A stretch of 64,000 nt of DNA from Trichuris trichiura (Eukaryota > Nematoda > Enoplea > Trichinellida > Trichuridae), in assembly GCA_037903355.1 (NCBI GenBank), contig JBAJFE010000023.1, forward strand, positions 1,860,001 to 1,924,000, written 5' to 3'. Below are positions 10,191 through 23,422 of the stretch, in pieces; positions within the stretch are counted from its first letter, which is position 1; every line of letters begins with the position of its first letter. Below the pieces are notes generated by a model, which worked only from the letters and a program-made list of their open reading frames with translations, was not told the origin of the DNA and did no database searches. Position numbers and translations under genes: made by a program.

Positions 10191-12341
10191 TATATAAACA
10201 CGCGCGCGAGATATCATCATTTCAAAGATAACCAACTAGCGCATCGATTGGGAAGTAGGTAACAGCCAGGTGAACTTAGACAAAAGCAAAATACGATCGC
10301 GACTTACCTTTTACGGAAAAGTCCGTAAACAACGCGAAGTCGACATGCCAATTTGCCAATATTCAAATAACATGCAAAAACAAGCGGGCAATACGCATTG
10401 AACCAGTTCTTGACGAACGGAGAGATGGATTCGTCGGCAAACAGTCTTGCCGATTGTTGCTTGGACCTTCAAAACACTCGCTTTATCTATTTAAGGGAAA
10501 ACAAACAGCTTGCAAGTTGGCTGAACAATCGCTCAGTCAAGATCGGACGACCTTCGGCTATCCATCCTGTTTGTTCGCATAATCAATGAAGCCTTTGCCA
10601 TATTGAGACGTCGATTCTTCTTGAGCGAACGCTGATAATATGCAAAATACGTTGCGCAATGCAATGCGGGAAAAGATAAGAACATTGCCGCGCTGCAAAG
10701 CAACATGGAAAATGTTGCTACGAAGGGACGCCATTCGGAGGTAGTAGGAAGCGCTTTGATTAACAGTTTGACCAGAGCGGTCTTGAGGAGCCCATGATGG
10801 ATCATGAAAGGGGTGAGCGCGGGAGAAAGACGACGAGGAAAAGGTGCAAGGCTTCCAGGAAAATAGGACCTGCGCGAGGAGTGCCTAATCCCGAAAAAAT
10901 TGGGATCTAGAGCTTCACACTGAAAGAATGAACGTGGTTTTCGGGATTGACACTTTGTCCCCTTGCCAGTGTGTTGATCTTGATCCGTCGACAACTGTTA
11001 AAGGCCCCCTGTCGTATACAGGCTGTCCAAACAAGGTATAGCCTTAAAAACTGACTTTTCATCTATTTACGCGAGCTTACAATGGACTAGTAATAATTTG
11101 ATAGTATTGTCCGTAAGTCATCAACAAGATGATGTCTAAAAACAAAAGATTTCTAAAAGGGGAGCCGAAACGTTGAATGCGCTATTCTGGAATTGATACA
11201 AGTACTATAGCGCGTGTAGAGCCGCGAATGGACCAGATTACCTTTTAAGGCTTGCCTAAACGTAGCTGCAGATAGCCTTGGCTTTGTCTTATATTCAAGC
11301 GCGAAATAGGGCATACCCTTACGCGCATAGTTCGGTGTGCAGCTAGTAGCACAGGTGAACTACTTTATCCCATAGAAAACGACAAGACAAAGAGCCAATG
11401 GTCAGGTCACAAATAAAAGTTCGAGCAAGCTTGCGTGGGTTGGCCTTATATGGTTAGCTTTAAGCGGGAAGACACTTACGTCAATTTTCCGCATCGTTAG
11501 GCGAGGGCCAATTGGTTGTCCAAATGAAGCTCTGATTGCTTGGCAATAGCGATATGACGACCATGGCGCTCTACTCATGATGACCTTGGTTTATCAATGA
11601 CCATACAAAGGTGATGGAGCCTTGGCCAAATCCTGAAAGGCGCTGCCATCGCGGCACAAATGAAACTATCGTTTCTGGACAGGTTGTGCGCCTTAGCGGA
11701 TGGTAGAATTTTGTTGGCAAAAGATGACGATGCAAAGCAACCAAAAATCAATACCATAAAAGGGCAACGGCGATCAACGTTGACACGTCCTGTCCGCAAC
11801 GGATAGCCTTGTAGTCAATTTCGTGGTCGAGCAAACGAACGACGACGAACAGGTTAACAATGATTCCAACGGCGCGCATCAACTCCGTACCAAGCAGAAA
11901 ATGCGCATCGATTTTAACGCGCTTGCAACCCGCAAAAAGCTAATGAACAAAAATAAATCTATTTCGCAGTTATCAAATAATTTCAACGCTCGATTTTCCA
12001 GTCGTTAAACGTGCTGGTTCATTCTTAAATGGCGGCTCGTTAAAGTCAACGTGTAATAATCGCCAAAAAAAGACCCTCAAAATAAGGCACTTCTTAAGAC
12101 GCAACTTTGCCTAGACGTTATCGGCAAAATTTGGAATTTTTCACGAAGCAAAAAATGCTGATTGGGAATACGAGATTACGCGGCAAGTCTGAAAAAAACT
12201 GACACACGCGCCTGACCCCAATCAACAGCCTTACAAGGCGATCGCCCGAAACTCGTATAAAAGTAATGGCTGAATAACAAAATTTAAAATTCGAATACTC
12301 AATTTCGCAACGGAGGAGCAAAAGGTAAAAATAAAGCTTGA
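10191..12341. other. intergenic, nothing firmly recognised
   Basis: Several frames of 60-150 codons exist on both strands, but none has a convincing domain, good splice sites or a consistent coding look. The 153-codon minus-strand frame at 10533-10994 is Ser/Arg/Pro-rich and looks like chance. Confidence 0.5.
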
Positions 12342-12650
12342 ATGAAGCAACAGGCTGCCTACGATGATGACGTAATGAAATTTGCCGAACTCAAACACCG
12401 TTTGAAGAATGCTCGTTATCTTGTTGAAGACAAGAGGAAGAAAGTCTCCCGCGCCAATCTGAATTACGACCGTAAGACTGCACCTGCAAATCATGATCCA
12501 GAAATGGAACGACTTTGTTCTCATAGTTCTTTTACGGGAAGAAACAAGCGCTTACGAAGCGGTGAGAACGTTTCCGCGCACCCTGAAACGCGCCTGATTC
12601 TCGTAAGTGGCCGTTGCGCTTTGAAAAATGAGACTCGAAAGCGAACATAG
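12342..12650 (+). CDS. hypothetical basic 102-aa protein
   Basis: An ATG-started open frame of 102 codons ending in TAG. Residues 8-45 are charged and helical (Lys/Arg/Glu with Leu and Ala at heptad-like spacing) and could form a short coiled coil. The rest is Ser/Arg-rich and basic. No known family is recognised and no flanking exon was found. The density of AAR and GAY codons looks coding, but the frame could be chance. Confidence 0.35.
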   Translation: MKQQAAYDDDVMKFAELKHRLKNARYLVEDKRKKVSRANLNYDRKTAPANHDPEMERLCSHSSFTGRNKRLRSGENVSAHPETRLILVSGRCALKNETRKRT

Positions 12651-13751
12651 CAAAAGGAAGAAATTGGCGTCAAACTAAAGTAGATTCTCAGCTTTCAGTT
12701 CTAAAACGGAGGGTTAGTCATACGCGACGTGGATTGGTCGGTGCTAAGTCTTCGCAAAAAACCAAAACAATGAAAAGATGTCAGGGGATTCCGTGGCGGT
12801 CAGAATCCCGAATGAGTCGAAAACCTGTAGCCCTAAGGCGGTTCGGCATTTGGGATTCAGTTGAAACATAAACATGTTTTTGTATCGCAGCCTTCTTGTT
12901 GTTCTTGAGTCGCTGTTGGTTGATTTCAGTTTTTCCTTTTTTTCCGAATTCTATGCGAGCTTTCAGCTAGTCAGCCAACGGCGCTTCGCAACGACCCAAG
13001 AAACAACAAAGCTGCAATGCAACAACATTCGTACGATTCAAATTATTTTTTATCCCTTACTTAAAAGCTGCAAGTGCTAAGGCGGTATAGGGCGTTCGCT
13101 AACGGAAAATTTCCCGCTCTAACCAATTGAGAAAGCAGAATTTGCATAATTAAAAAGCGGGAAGTAAAAACAAATAAAAAGTAACACAAAAAGCGTTACC
13201 GCCAACTTCGTTGTTCAAATAGCGCTCAGTCTGAGCATCGTTTTGAGAAGCGAGCTGGGAAAAGGCTGTATTTTTTCAAATCTAATTCGTAAAGTCGTTT
13301 AAACTAAGTAAAGCATACCATAGTATAGATGGATAGGAAGTCAACGCCTTACTCAAACTACAGCAGCATTTGAATCGCGGCGGCAAACCTATTTAACCCA
13401 CGCCTTTCGGAAGTCGAAAGTTTAAAAACAGATTACCAAAACGTAAGCAAACAGCAAACGAGTTGGTCTGCAGCGATGCAACGAAGTCGCCTGTAAAATT
13501 GAAACAGTTTATCAAAACCGTAGGCAAACTAGTGGCGGGAAAACAAAATCAGCGTCAAATTACCAAGGACGGATATCATTAAAGCGTACGGGATTAGGGC
13601 ACTTGTTTTACGCGTATATTTTTTGAAGCAACATTAATTTAGAAGAAACGAGTAAACGCCGTACCATAAACCAATCCATTTATGTAGGCATTACTATTAT
13701 AATAATAATAATTATTATTAGCACTATTATTGTAGTAAGTAGAAGCGTCTT
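12651..13751. other. intergenic with a short (TAA)n/(TTA)n tract
   Basis: No gene is recognised. A short trinucleotide repeat, able to fold on itself, lies at about 13695-13735, just beyond the 3' end of the kinesin gene. Confidence 0.55.
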
Positions 13752-16700
13752 CTAAAGCGTATTGCGTGTCACCGCCCCGACGTGACATTGATTGACCTGA
13801 AAGCGAAAAATGACGGACAGTTTAGAAAGCAAGGCGGTTTTTTTAAAGTTAACAAACCGTCGTTGCGAAACGAAGCGAATTGACTGTCTCGCCGAAGTGT
13901 TCCTCGGTGGGACTTATGTTGACAAACATAAGCGTTTTACTGTTGCCGCCGAGACAGTTTTGTAACAGGTAGGTTAGTCTGCTATTTCTGTACGGTATGT
14001 GCTTTTCCTGAGGTAGGCGGTAATGTAGGCTTAAGGCATCACAAACGGTCTAGGGTACGTACCTTCTTGTAAAGAGCCGTAAAAACTTGACCCAAGCAAG
14101 ACAAGCTTTTGTTAATGAATTTCGCTTCTTCCAAACGAGCACCCTCGGACCCACTTTCCTTAATTCTTTCCGAACCGGCCAAATCGACAAAATTTAGACA
14201 ACCCTCGTAGGCTAAGCCGTTCTTCTCGTGTTCGCACTTAACTCGCATCGAAAATACCGAATGACTTCGCGAACTACGATCGTTGCACTTTGTTGCCGCA
14301 ACGGCTCGATGCTTTCTGGCTTTATTAATCAAAGCGCATACCTGAGGAAAGAAAAGACTACAAGCAGCGACAAGCAATCATTTGGTCGCTGTTACCTCGT
14401 CGACATTGTCAACTTTTACAATGGTCAATCCCGGAACGGTGACCTCGTGCTGCTTTGAATCCCGAATAGAAGAAGACGACTGATCGGCGGCCAATTTGAT
14501 CTCCAAATGAGGATTGCCATCTTTGCTTGATTTGTCGCTCAACAGATCGTTAATTGTTTCGTTGTAGATTTCCAAAAAACTAGCGCGCATTTCATGCTAA
14601 ATTTCAAAATTTCAATGAACGCTACTACTACAACTACTACCTTCCAGCCGAGTTCTTGCAAATTCTTGGAACACTGAAAAACTTGGTGCATCGCAAGTAC
14701 GATCATGCCCGGGCAATTGTTGTCCTCCACTGGGCCTTCCATTGTGTACGTTTTTCCGCTTCCCGTTTGACCATATGCAAATACGCATACGTTGTATCCA
14801 TCCAGAGAGCTCTATAGAAGGTGTCAGTACAGCTACAACGTGTGCATACATTGTGTTGTCTAGGAGTCACTTGAACTATTGGTTCGATTTCTTGGAAGAC
14901 GTCGGTTTGAGTACAGTTGGGCGGGAAAACGCAGTCGAAGGTAAAAGTCATTTTCTGTTTGCCTTTTGGCAAAATGGTCGAATTCATAACCTGAAATTTC
15001 GTATACTTATTAACATATGACAATATGCCACCAACTGACGTCGCTTGGAAAACCGCAAGCCGGCTTAAGCAGTTCAACTTGTTTGCGTTCGATACCCGGA
15101 AAGCTGACAAAGTCGGGAATTCCGCTTGCATCGGTGGTAGTGCCAATTTCGCTGCTCAACAATGGTCGCATTCGACAGAAAACGCGAATATTTCCCTAAA
15201 AAAAGAATGCTCTAAGTTCAAGCGCCTTATACGGACGTGTTCAAACCTTCAACTCCATGACCGAGTTGTGAAGTCTGCGGCGCAAAGTTTCCCCTTGTTG
15301 CAACTTTTCGTACGCTTCCTTCAACTTTTGTTCAAGCTGGGAAAATTTCAACTGCCCCTCCTCCAAATCCAATTGCAACTTGGCATTCTTCCGATTGCTC
15401 AAATCTTTCTCGACCTACAAAGGGAAAAAGGTTCCAGCGAACAAACTTTCTTTTTTACGAAAGCAAAACCTCATACGGAACCTGAGCATACTTAAGCCAC
15501 TACAACGAGGAGTAGGCGAACAAGAACTCCTAGCAACAATGAAATGTACTGTATTTAAGTAGAACTAATTCTGCCGTAAAAGGGTTTCATATTTTTCTTC
15601 GTTACATTTACGGCAATGCTCTTTTTTTCAAAAAGCAGCTGAAAGGCTTTTACTACACGTAGCTCGGGGCGGAATATGTAAAATTTTTGAAACTTTACAA
15701 ACTGTTCGCAAGTAGCAATTAGTTACGCGCCGATAAAAAATGAAAAACGCGCTAAAAGTTCGGCATGTCGTAGTGGCGTCAAAAAAATCAATTTCGGAGA
15801 CATATTTCTCCATCGCGCTTACTTAAAGGAAGATTACCTCTAATCTGATTAGGTCATCCTTCATTTCGACCAATGTGGCAGTGGCTTCTTTATTTTTCTT
15901 GCGCTCCGCCTCCAAGCTGTCTTCCAAAGAGGTGATTTGATTTTCAAGAAGCTTCATGTCGTATTTGTGCTTCCTTAAAGAGATGAGCGTGGAATAATTT
16001 TAGTGATTAAACGTAAGGTTACTCGATTGCCGCCTGCAAGTCTGCATTTTCGCTGTACTTTGCCAACAACTGCTCTTGAGTGCTCTTGTACGAAGAGCTG
16101 AGTGATTCTTTTTCTGTATTTAAAGAGGCTATCTGAGCCTTCAATAATTGCTGGGATAGCTTAAGCGACTCGTTTTCGCTACTTAAGGAAGACACTTGGG
16201 TCCTCAGCATATCCTCAATTGACTTGAGCCGTTCATTTTCACCATTTAAGGAAGCTAGCTTGGCTTCCATCTCTTCTTCGGAAGATTTAAGCGTCCTGCT
16301 TTCACTCTTTAAACGGCCTATCTCAGCCTTCAATGATTCCATGGATGACTTCAAAGCTTCCCTTTCATCACTTAAACAGCGTATCTTGGCCCTCAACGCT
16401 TCTTGGGTCTCCGTACTTTCTTGCATGCGCACTTCCGGCTCATTGACTTCAGGTTTACGTTGTAGTTTTTGCTCGTTTAATCCTATACGACGAACTGCTA
16501 CTCCAAATAAATGAATTTAAACAGGGTGTACGCACCTTTTGCTTCAGTCAGCGGTGGGCGCGCTTCATCCTCGTAACGCACTGCTGCGCCATATTTGGTG
16601 GGTGCTTGGCCGACTACGGGCGGGCGGAAACCAAAAGTTTTTTTATCACGTACTATAGTTGCTGTTGGCATTGTCCTACTGACGGTCGTGGCGACGCTGC

Positions 16701-16879
16701 GAGGTGCAGTGTTAGCAGCTATACGTTCATTGGACTATTATGGTAAACCGATTCTATACGAACTTACTTTGCGTTAAAGGGCCTTCGATTTTCCTGGTTT
16801 TCTTCGGAAATTGTAAGTCAACATCTGGGCTCGGAGGCCGCTCTCTTTTGTGCGTTACTGGTTTCGGAATACGACTCAT
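13752..16879 (-). CDS. kinesin-14 C-terminal motor (KIFC1/ncd/HSET type)
   Basis: A minus-end-directed spindle kinesin of 731 aa in 12 exons: 16879-16768, 16718-16536, about 16497-16023, 15973-15838, 15414-15247, 15195-15040, 14990-14871, 14811-14641, 14596-14396, 14341-14063, 14007-13858 and 13796-13752. The summed length is exactly in frame. A basic, Pro-rich tail (1-100) that should bind microtubules is followed by a long coiled coil (about 115-355) and the neck-motor junction [16 protein letters not shown]. The C-terminal motor has a P-loop GQTGSGKT (464-471), switch I NDRSSRSH (594-601), switch II DLAGSE (627-632), and ends [16 protein letters not shown]-terminal motor after a coiled-coil neck defines kinesin-14. 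Introns are mostly 38-60 nt; one of about 420 nt sits in the coiled coil. The intron before exon 3 is only 35-38 nt. I chose the MSRIPKP start because an acceptor-like TTTTAG precedes it; the frame is open further upstream. Confidence 0.95.
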
Positions 16880-18888
16880 TCTTCTAAAATCATACAACAA
16901 GTGAAAACGACTAACAGCAATGCTCGACGCTAGAGGAACTCGAGCTGGCAACCACTAATTTAAGCGCAAAACGCGAAATGGGTAACAAGCGAGCAACATA
17001 GCCGAACTATACTACTTAATTCGCAGCCATTAATCCAACATACAAGGGAGACCAAATTATAGCGGGCAACGGCGTTTCGCGAAAGTGGAATCGTCAAAGG
17101 CGGACGCAACTGCTTGAAGGCGAGTCGAAATTAATGCCGGAAATCACTAGACTAACCACTGCATCCGACGCGCGGTAATATTATCGCTTCAAACTAACTT
17201 TAAAGTTCCACGGTGAAAGGAAGCACAACGCCTTAATGATTCGCAGGTTACACTCGACTAAGATACGGTTCATCGGTGGGGAAGGAGTTCAGAAATTGTT
17301 AAACAAAAAATTCTTTACGACTTATAAACAGCGATTGAGCGCGGGGAACTTGTTTCAAGCGAAAAAGCGAACAAAAAACGCGAATGCAAAGTATTTCGAA
17401 GGCGTGCATTCGAATAATAAAAAATTTATTCGCTTGATCAATCGGAAAATACTTTTTATCGCTGTTTAAACATATTTTTAACCTCAGGATTAAGCTAGAA
17501 ATCTTCAGACCTTTGGAACCACCCGTAGTCAGGTGCTACAGTAACGCAAATCTGGGAAGAAAAACTGCTAGCTTTTCCGTACTGATTAAGCAAAATTTGT
17601 TACGCTTGCTCTGTGTTAAACTTATTTTTACGGAGTGTGTTTATTCCACCGCCGGGAAAGTATTTTAGGCAAAAGGAATACGCGCATTGTAGCGCAAGGA
17701 GTACTGTAAAAGCAACCTGCATTCAAAAGAATTTGGTGCGACGTAAAGCGCGCACAGGAGCTTAAAAAAACGTTTTTTTATTTTGGCAAAATTTTTGGTT
17801 TATTTTTAAAACGTCTAAAGTACTTTTTTGGCCTTACACTAAAACATAAAAATTGTTAGCGAGTTAGCTCGTAATGAACTTTAGTTACTTCCCGTTCTTT
17901 TGCTAAGCGTTGTTGATAGTGAAGAGAAGAATGAAGCGTTCATTGCGCTGCGCCGCGCAACTTTTTCTAGCGACCACATCGCTTTATTTCGTCGTCTACG
18001 TAGCAGCAACGCTAAAGCAGACGTCACTTTGAGTTTCGTTATTTACTTGAGCGAATTCGCTCTGTAAAGTGAAGATTCGTTGCAACGTTTAACTTCCTTA
18101 TTTGTTAGTACTAAATATGCTTAACGTGCGCTTTTCTTAGTTGGTATTAACTAAAACAAGTAAACACGGAGCATTTGGGGATTCAAGCGAAATCAGGTAA
18201 ATTATGTGAGTATTCGCCTTCACTGTAAGAATTCGTACTTGGTCCTTCTCGCTAGTTCGCTTACTGAGGTAACGGCAGTCGCGCTAACATGATTTCACAT
18301 CTTCTTAGGATATTATTCCTTTTCTTTCTGGCTAGCGACCGTCGAAAAATTCGCAAAACGTTATCAATAAATATTGTGTTTTTTAGATAAATAAAAAAAA
18401 TTCTGGCGCGTTAAGATTGAGATCAAGCCTGAAAATCATTTACTACTGCAGTACAGTAGCCAAACTTTCAGGATTACATTTTTGAATTGCGAACGTCGCA
18501 GCAAAAGACTCTTCTTAGACTTAGTTTTCAAAATTTTGGTTCTATTAATCATTAACCATTACGAGCACATAATAGCATTTATTCAATCGCAACTATTAAT
18601 ATTAAGTATAACGGCCGGAATGAGAGCGTATAAGTTGTTTTAAGGCCGAATTATTTTCAAGAAGGAGAAGCTGCGGGTAAGCGTGAAATAGATATTTCAA
18701 GTTGAATCGTTATTACTGGTTGAATATGAATGTCAGCAGTAAGCAAATACAGAAGTGCGAACAGGCACATATTCTTTCGATCGACTGATTCTGAGCTATT
18801 TTCGCCTGCCGACAAAGAGCGCTACAAAAACAGAGCTCAGCGGTGCTATAATAGCTTAAATTGAATATACGTTTCCGTGCGTACTCAA
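16880..18888. other. intergenic between kinesin and fucosidase genes
   Basis: AT-rich DNA upstream of the kinesin gene and downstream of the fucosidase gene. One 77-codon frame at 17236-17469 is Lys/Asn-rich and probably chance. No repeat or RNA gene is seen. The kinesin promoter should lie at the left edge, but I see no clear TATA box. Confidence 0.55.
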
Positions 18889-21286
18889 TTAATCTTCGGC
18901 ATTTTCAACTTTTATCACCCAAGCCCACTTAGCAGCCAGATTTTGATGGTTCACCGCAGTCAAGTCGACTTCCATACCGCGAATACGAAGCGGTATATAC
19001 GAAAGTTGATACGGGTATCCGAGCATCGTCACAACCGTATTTGGCGTTGGTGTGACCAAATGCAAAGTCAAAATAGACGACGAAGGCCACTTCAACATGA
19101 TTGCGTAAACGACGTTTTCATTTCTTTGCAACAGCGGCAAGAGGAAGTTACTCTTCTTCCGCGCCGTGTACCTGAACATACAAATACAAACTTTTGCGAA
19201 CGATCAACACACTCACAGGTTGCGCCACCTACCAAACGTCTCTACTTTTTGAATCGCGTTGGAATTTCCAAGGCGTCGTAGAGTAAATTGCTTCTCCATT
19301 GATCTTGAGCCATTGTCCAATCTGCCGCAGTCGTTCTTCGAAAATAGGCGTAATTTCACCGTAATGCGTTGGGGCAACGTTGAGCAGCAAGTTGCCGCCC
19401 AAACTAAAATGTCACTTTTCGGCTAAGCAACAAAGGACCAACCGCAATCTTACCTGACCGTTCTTACCAAAATTCCGATCAACTCCTCGATTGTATGGTA
19501 GTCTTGCAACGTTGCGTCTCTTCTGTAGCCCCACGAATCGCGATCGATTGTCATGCAGTTTTCCCACTTGTGACTTGGCAAAGTTTCTTTTTTTTATTAA
19601 AAAAAAATTTCCCAATAAGCAATATGCAAGCGACGAAAAGAAGCGGGAAAAAATACTTGGCTCGAACCGGTCGCCGCAAGTGAAAACACCGCCGTGATGG
19701 CACATTGTACCTTTTCCCCACCTGTCGTTTACCACCACTTCCTCCTTTACGGGACTAAACTTGTAAACCCTTAAGGCTATACGTACGGATGCAAGCTCGT
19801 ACGCGTACCTGCTATTGTAGAGCCACGCTAAAAATTCGGTAGAATTCCAGTACGAGTATGGCGCTTCCCAATCTCCATCGCTCCATACGACATCCGGTTT
19901 GTAGTTGTTAACAATTTCCATAAGTTGAGGCGTCACCACTTTCTTCATTGAAAAAAAAACACATACGCGGCATGCCGTTAAAAAGCTCAACAAAGCTGCT
20001 CTCCTACCCTTATGAAGTCATTCGTTTTAAAGTTGTTCGCTTTATCTTGAATGTACAGCGAATTGAACCACTCGTACAGAGAAAAGTAAAGACCAAATCG
20101 GATGTTTTCCCGGCGAATCGATTGCTCAAGTTCGCCTGCAAGCGGGACACCAACACCACCCTGCGGCAAAACGGTGACAGAGAGTTACCAACAATGTCGC
20201 GATGAGGGCCCATATCCATGCTATTCCAATTCCAAGCGTACTTGCTTGGCCACATTGCGTATCCTTCGTGATGTTTGCTCGTTAGTACAAAATATCTAAA
20301 ATAAATGGATCATAAATGCCGCGTTTTTCAGGTACAGAAGAGACTAATAATTAGTCACCTCGTTTACCCACTCAGAAGAGCAATACTAACAATGAGTACT
20401 TTCATGCGATAATAATGCGTAGTCGAACGAATGGTAGTTTTCCTACTTACTCGCGGCGGGTACCCCCCACTTTTAGGCTTCGAAAAAAAAATCAGAGGTT
20501 TTTTGGGAGCATTTCTTTAAAAGTCGTTCATATTTAAATTTCCCACCAGCCGCTAGGTACCCGACAAACTTGACCATAGGTTAGCGCGTCCATACGGACC
20601 GCGCTTATCTTCGTTATCGCTGCTCAGCTGTTAAAGTAGAAAAAGAAAAACTTTAAGCCGTCGAGTAACCGAAGGCAACAGGAGAATGACGTCACAAGTG
20701 CTCTATCTACGAAATACGGCGCGTAAGTTAACGAGACGATATTAATAGACTCTGACGCGGGAGGATGAGCGCAGTCATTCGCTGTACCCAAAGCGGAACA
20801 AAACTATGCCATATGTGGAGAAAAAAATGGGACATCTAAGGTAAACATTTGAGCTTTGACTGTCATTAACCCAACGACCCGTTTGCGCTCAGCCGCACCG
20901 CTCATTTCGGACTAAATAATCATCGAGGTGTCAACTCACTTTGCTCCCGAAGCTTTGATGGTCTTGGCAAAGCGTTTGCTGTCAAAAAGTTCGCACGTAA
21001 ACATAGGCCCAAAATCTGCGTACGTAAAGCCGGGCTTGTAGTTGTTTTGCATGAATTCAACGTCCTTTGGATCCTTGGCGGTTTTCCAGCTGTACCAGAA
21101 CCATACGCCCGAATGATAGGACGGTACCGAGTAGACTCCCCAATGCATAAATATACCAAACTTGGCATCATCGTACCATTGGGGTAGCGGCCTTGAGTCG
21201 AGAGAATCCCAGTCGGGCGTATACTTGCTCAATGCTATTGACCATACAGAGAGGGCGGCTAGCAACAGCGAACAACCGGCGAGCAT
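18889..21286 (-). CDS. GH29 alpha-L-fucosidase (secreted/lysosomal)
   Basis: Hydrolyses terminal alpha-L-fucose from glycoproteins and glycolipids. The 466-aa model has eight exons (21286-20940, 20295-20189, 20135-20008, 19942-19809, 19754-19657, 19586-19454, 19403-19233, 19171-18889), and every junction keeps phase. A signal peptide starts [13 protein letters not shown]. The GH29 barrel follows, with [22 protein letters not shown] and WSDGDWE. Asp216 in the last motif aligns with the catalytic nucleophile of the human enzyme. Later come [35 protein letters not shown] and a C-terminal beta domain. Its length equals that of human FUCA1. The ATG at 21286 was chosen because it opens the signal peptide directly. 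One intron (19656-19587) ends in an A-rich acceptor (AAAAAG) instead of a pyrimidine tract; the reading on both sides is conserved, so I believe it. The first intron is about 640 nt, the others 45-70 nt. Confidence 0.95.
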
Positions 21287-22894
21287 ATTCTTAAGGGCAG
21301 TCAGCAAAGTGACAGAAAAAATACACAGCGTTTCATAGAGCGCTCAAACTTCATCTGCAATGGGAAGTTTGTCAACGTGTTATGTTGTAACATGAGAGCT
21401 GAGTGGTTTCGTTAACATCTGGCCGCCAAGCGACCAATCGGCTGCAAATAAACGAAATCGTGAAACGTTGGAATAACAATTGCCTATTATGGTCATGTTT
21501 GCCTCTCACAAAGAGTGACCGTGATAACAAGAAGGTAAAGACGATAAGAGGACCAGCAGCAAACGCGTACAAGCTTTACAGGAACGAGTAGTCAACCAAA
21601 GCGCCAAGCTTACGTAGAGTTTCTTAATTAGGTATTACTCTCCGCCAAAACGCAGCAAAGAAGCCGGCAGAGTCAACAAAGAAAAGCAAACTTGTTAAGC
21701 CCTCTCAGCAACACAGCAGAACTTTTCCGAGGAAGCAAATGCGAATTTATATTAACGATTCTCATTGTAGAGGGCGCTGCAAGGCAGAGGAATATGCTAG
21801 GGAGTAGATGTTTGACCATGGCAGCTTTAGGGTTAGGCGGCAACACAAACGACCAACCAACCAGGCAATGACGTCAGCAAACACGAAAAGACAGTCGACA
21901 AGAATGCCTGAAGAATAGGGCCAATTTTAAATAGGGTCAAATGGGAACACTTTGCAAAACAATGAAGCACTCAGCAGCTATTCAAACCTTAGTATTTTTA
22001 AGAAGAAAGATTATTTAAATTAGCCCAATTTCATAGGACTAACAACGTATCAGCTTATCTTTCCGAGCGGACAACTCAACTTGGTTTGCAAATAAGTTAA
22101 GATTATCTTTGCTGGCCGATAAGCATTAAAATAAACAAATTGGCACTCGACAAAGCAAATGCGATAACAAAAAAGGCTAACCACTTTGAGCGTGCGAATA
22201 ACTGAATGCAGAACAAAAAGCAATAATAACCATATTTGGTGTTGCGTAACGCAAGCGTGAGCATTTCTAAAACTTCAAAAAAATGATTTTCAAGTTCGTT
22301 CACAGGACGCACCTCCTCAGCGCGGACATCCTAAAAATTGTCCATTTTTCATTTCAAGTAGAGTTTTATCTTTTAACGACCGGAGTTTTTTCGGAGAAAA
22401 GTAGTTTCGCAACGAGTAATTTTAAACGCGAACTCAAAAGCGCTTTCGTTGTCATCGCAACGTTCTTTGCAAAGACGAGAATACATAAGATAACGACCTG
22501 TGAGCTCGCTGCCTCCAAGTTAACGTCAACAGCATTTGGCAGCCAAACAGCCGCAAAGGAATGCGAAAGAAGCCTCGGCAGAGAGCAGTTGCAGATTGCG
22601 CCTACTAATAGAACATCTGTCATTGCTCAACAACGAGAAATTAGAGAACGAAAGCCTTTGTTCAACTCAAGTTATAGATACTGGAGCGGCAGACGTTCCA
22701 ATGCAAGATGTACACCATAGAAACAACGTTAGAAATTATTTTAAACAACTACGAAGCGAGTCGTCTATAAGTGAAAATGTAACGTATTTTATAAATGCTT
22801 TCCTCTGAGGCACGATGGAAATCTTTATTATGCAAATATTTCTTTGATTTTTGAACAGTCGCTGGAGAAAGCTAAAATGTTTGACAGTTGCGAC
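21287..22894. other. intergenic, weak coding candidates only
   Basis: Upstream of the fucosidase gene. A plus-strand frame ending at 22808 contains a protein-like last 70 codons (Leu/Asn/Ser-rich) that could be a terminal exon, but no upstream exon or family is evident. Confidence 0.45.
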
Positions 22895-23261
22895 AGTTAA
22901 TATGCATCGAAAGACAGGATGTCTTTTAACAAGCTTGAATAGTTTCATAGTAGATCTTCAGATTCACGGGTTTGGCCTGTTGGATGTATCTGTAAGTAAA
23001 CTTCAAAATGCCCTACCAACGGATGGATGAGCAAATTGTAAGAGAAAATATAGAACCATTTGTATACCGTACGTTTCGGAACTGCTCGTGTTCCGTCGTC
23101 AGCAGTGTTGGGGAGGTGTTTATTCAGTATGGGGTTTGTATAGCGCATGGGTACAATGGGTGCTCATCCATCCGTTGGTAGGGCATATTGAAGTTTACTT
23201 ACAGATACATCCAACAGGCCAAACCCGTGAATCTGAAGATCTACTATGAAGTTAATATGCA
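22895..23261. mobile_element. foldback retroelement A with hammerhead-like core and 12-bp target duplication
   Basis: The body is 22907-23249 (343 bp). It is flanked by exact 12-bp direct repeats, AGTTAATATGCA, at 22895-22906 and 23250-23261. Inside are two inverted arms of about 90 bp (from 22944 and up to 23249) that include CTACCAACGGATGGATGAGC. A 37-nt single-copy tail (22907-22943) lies on one side only. No reading frame is carried. The architecture (inverted terminal repeats plus a short one-sided tail plus a target duplication) resembles Penelope-like retroelements. A truncated relative lies at 31051-31174. Confidence 0.85.
23066..23106 (-). ncRNA. hammerhead-ribozyme-like motif (element A)
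   Basis: Read on the minus strand: helix I strand ACUG, core CUGACGA, an extra C, helix II GGAAC/GUUCC with a 7-nt loop, GAA, the palindrome ACGU, A at the cleavage position, then CGGU, which pairs with ACUG. This matches the minimal type-I hammerheads with a tiny self-complementary helix III reported in Penelope-like elements. The extra C before helix II is a caveat. Cleavage activity is untested. Confidence 0.65.
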
Positions 23262-23422
23262 AATTAAATAAAGTTTTACTCAACGCGCTGCAGGAAATAC
23301 GAGCAGCTTTGCGAACTTAGAAGCGACCAACGCATAGGCAAAGAATATTTTAAAAAGTAGCACCCGCGCAACATTGGAGGAATGTTAATTCTCTTCAAAG
23401 AAAAATGCGTGCAAATATGCCG

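Noticed and set aside
10533..10994. 153-codon minus-strand frame
   Set aside because: No domain, biased Ser/Arg/Pro composition, and no splice or start context.
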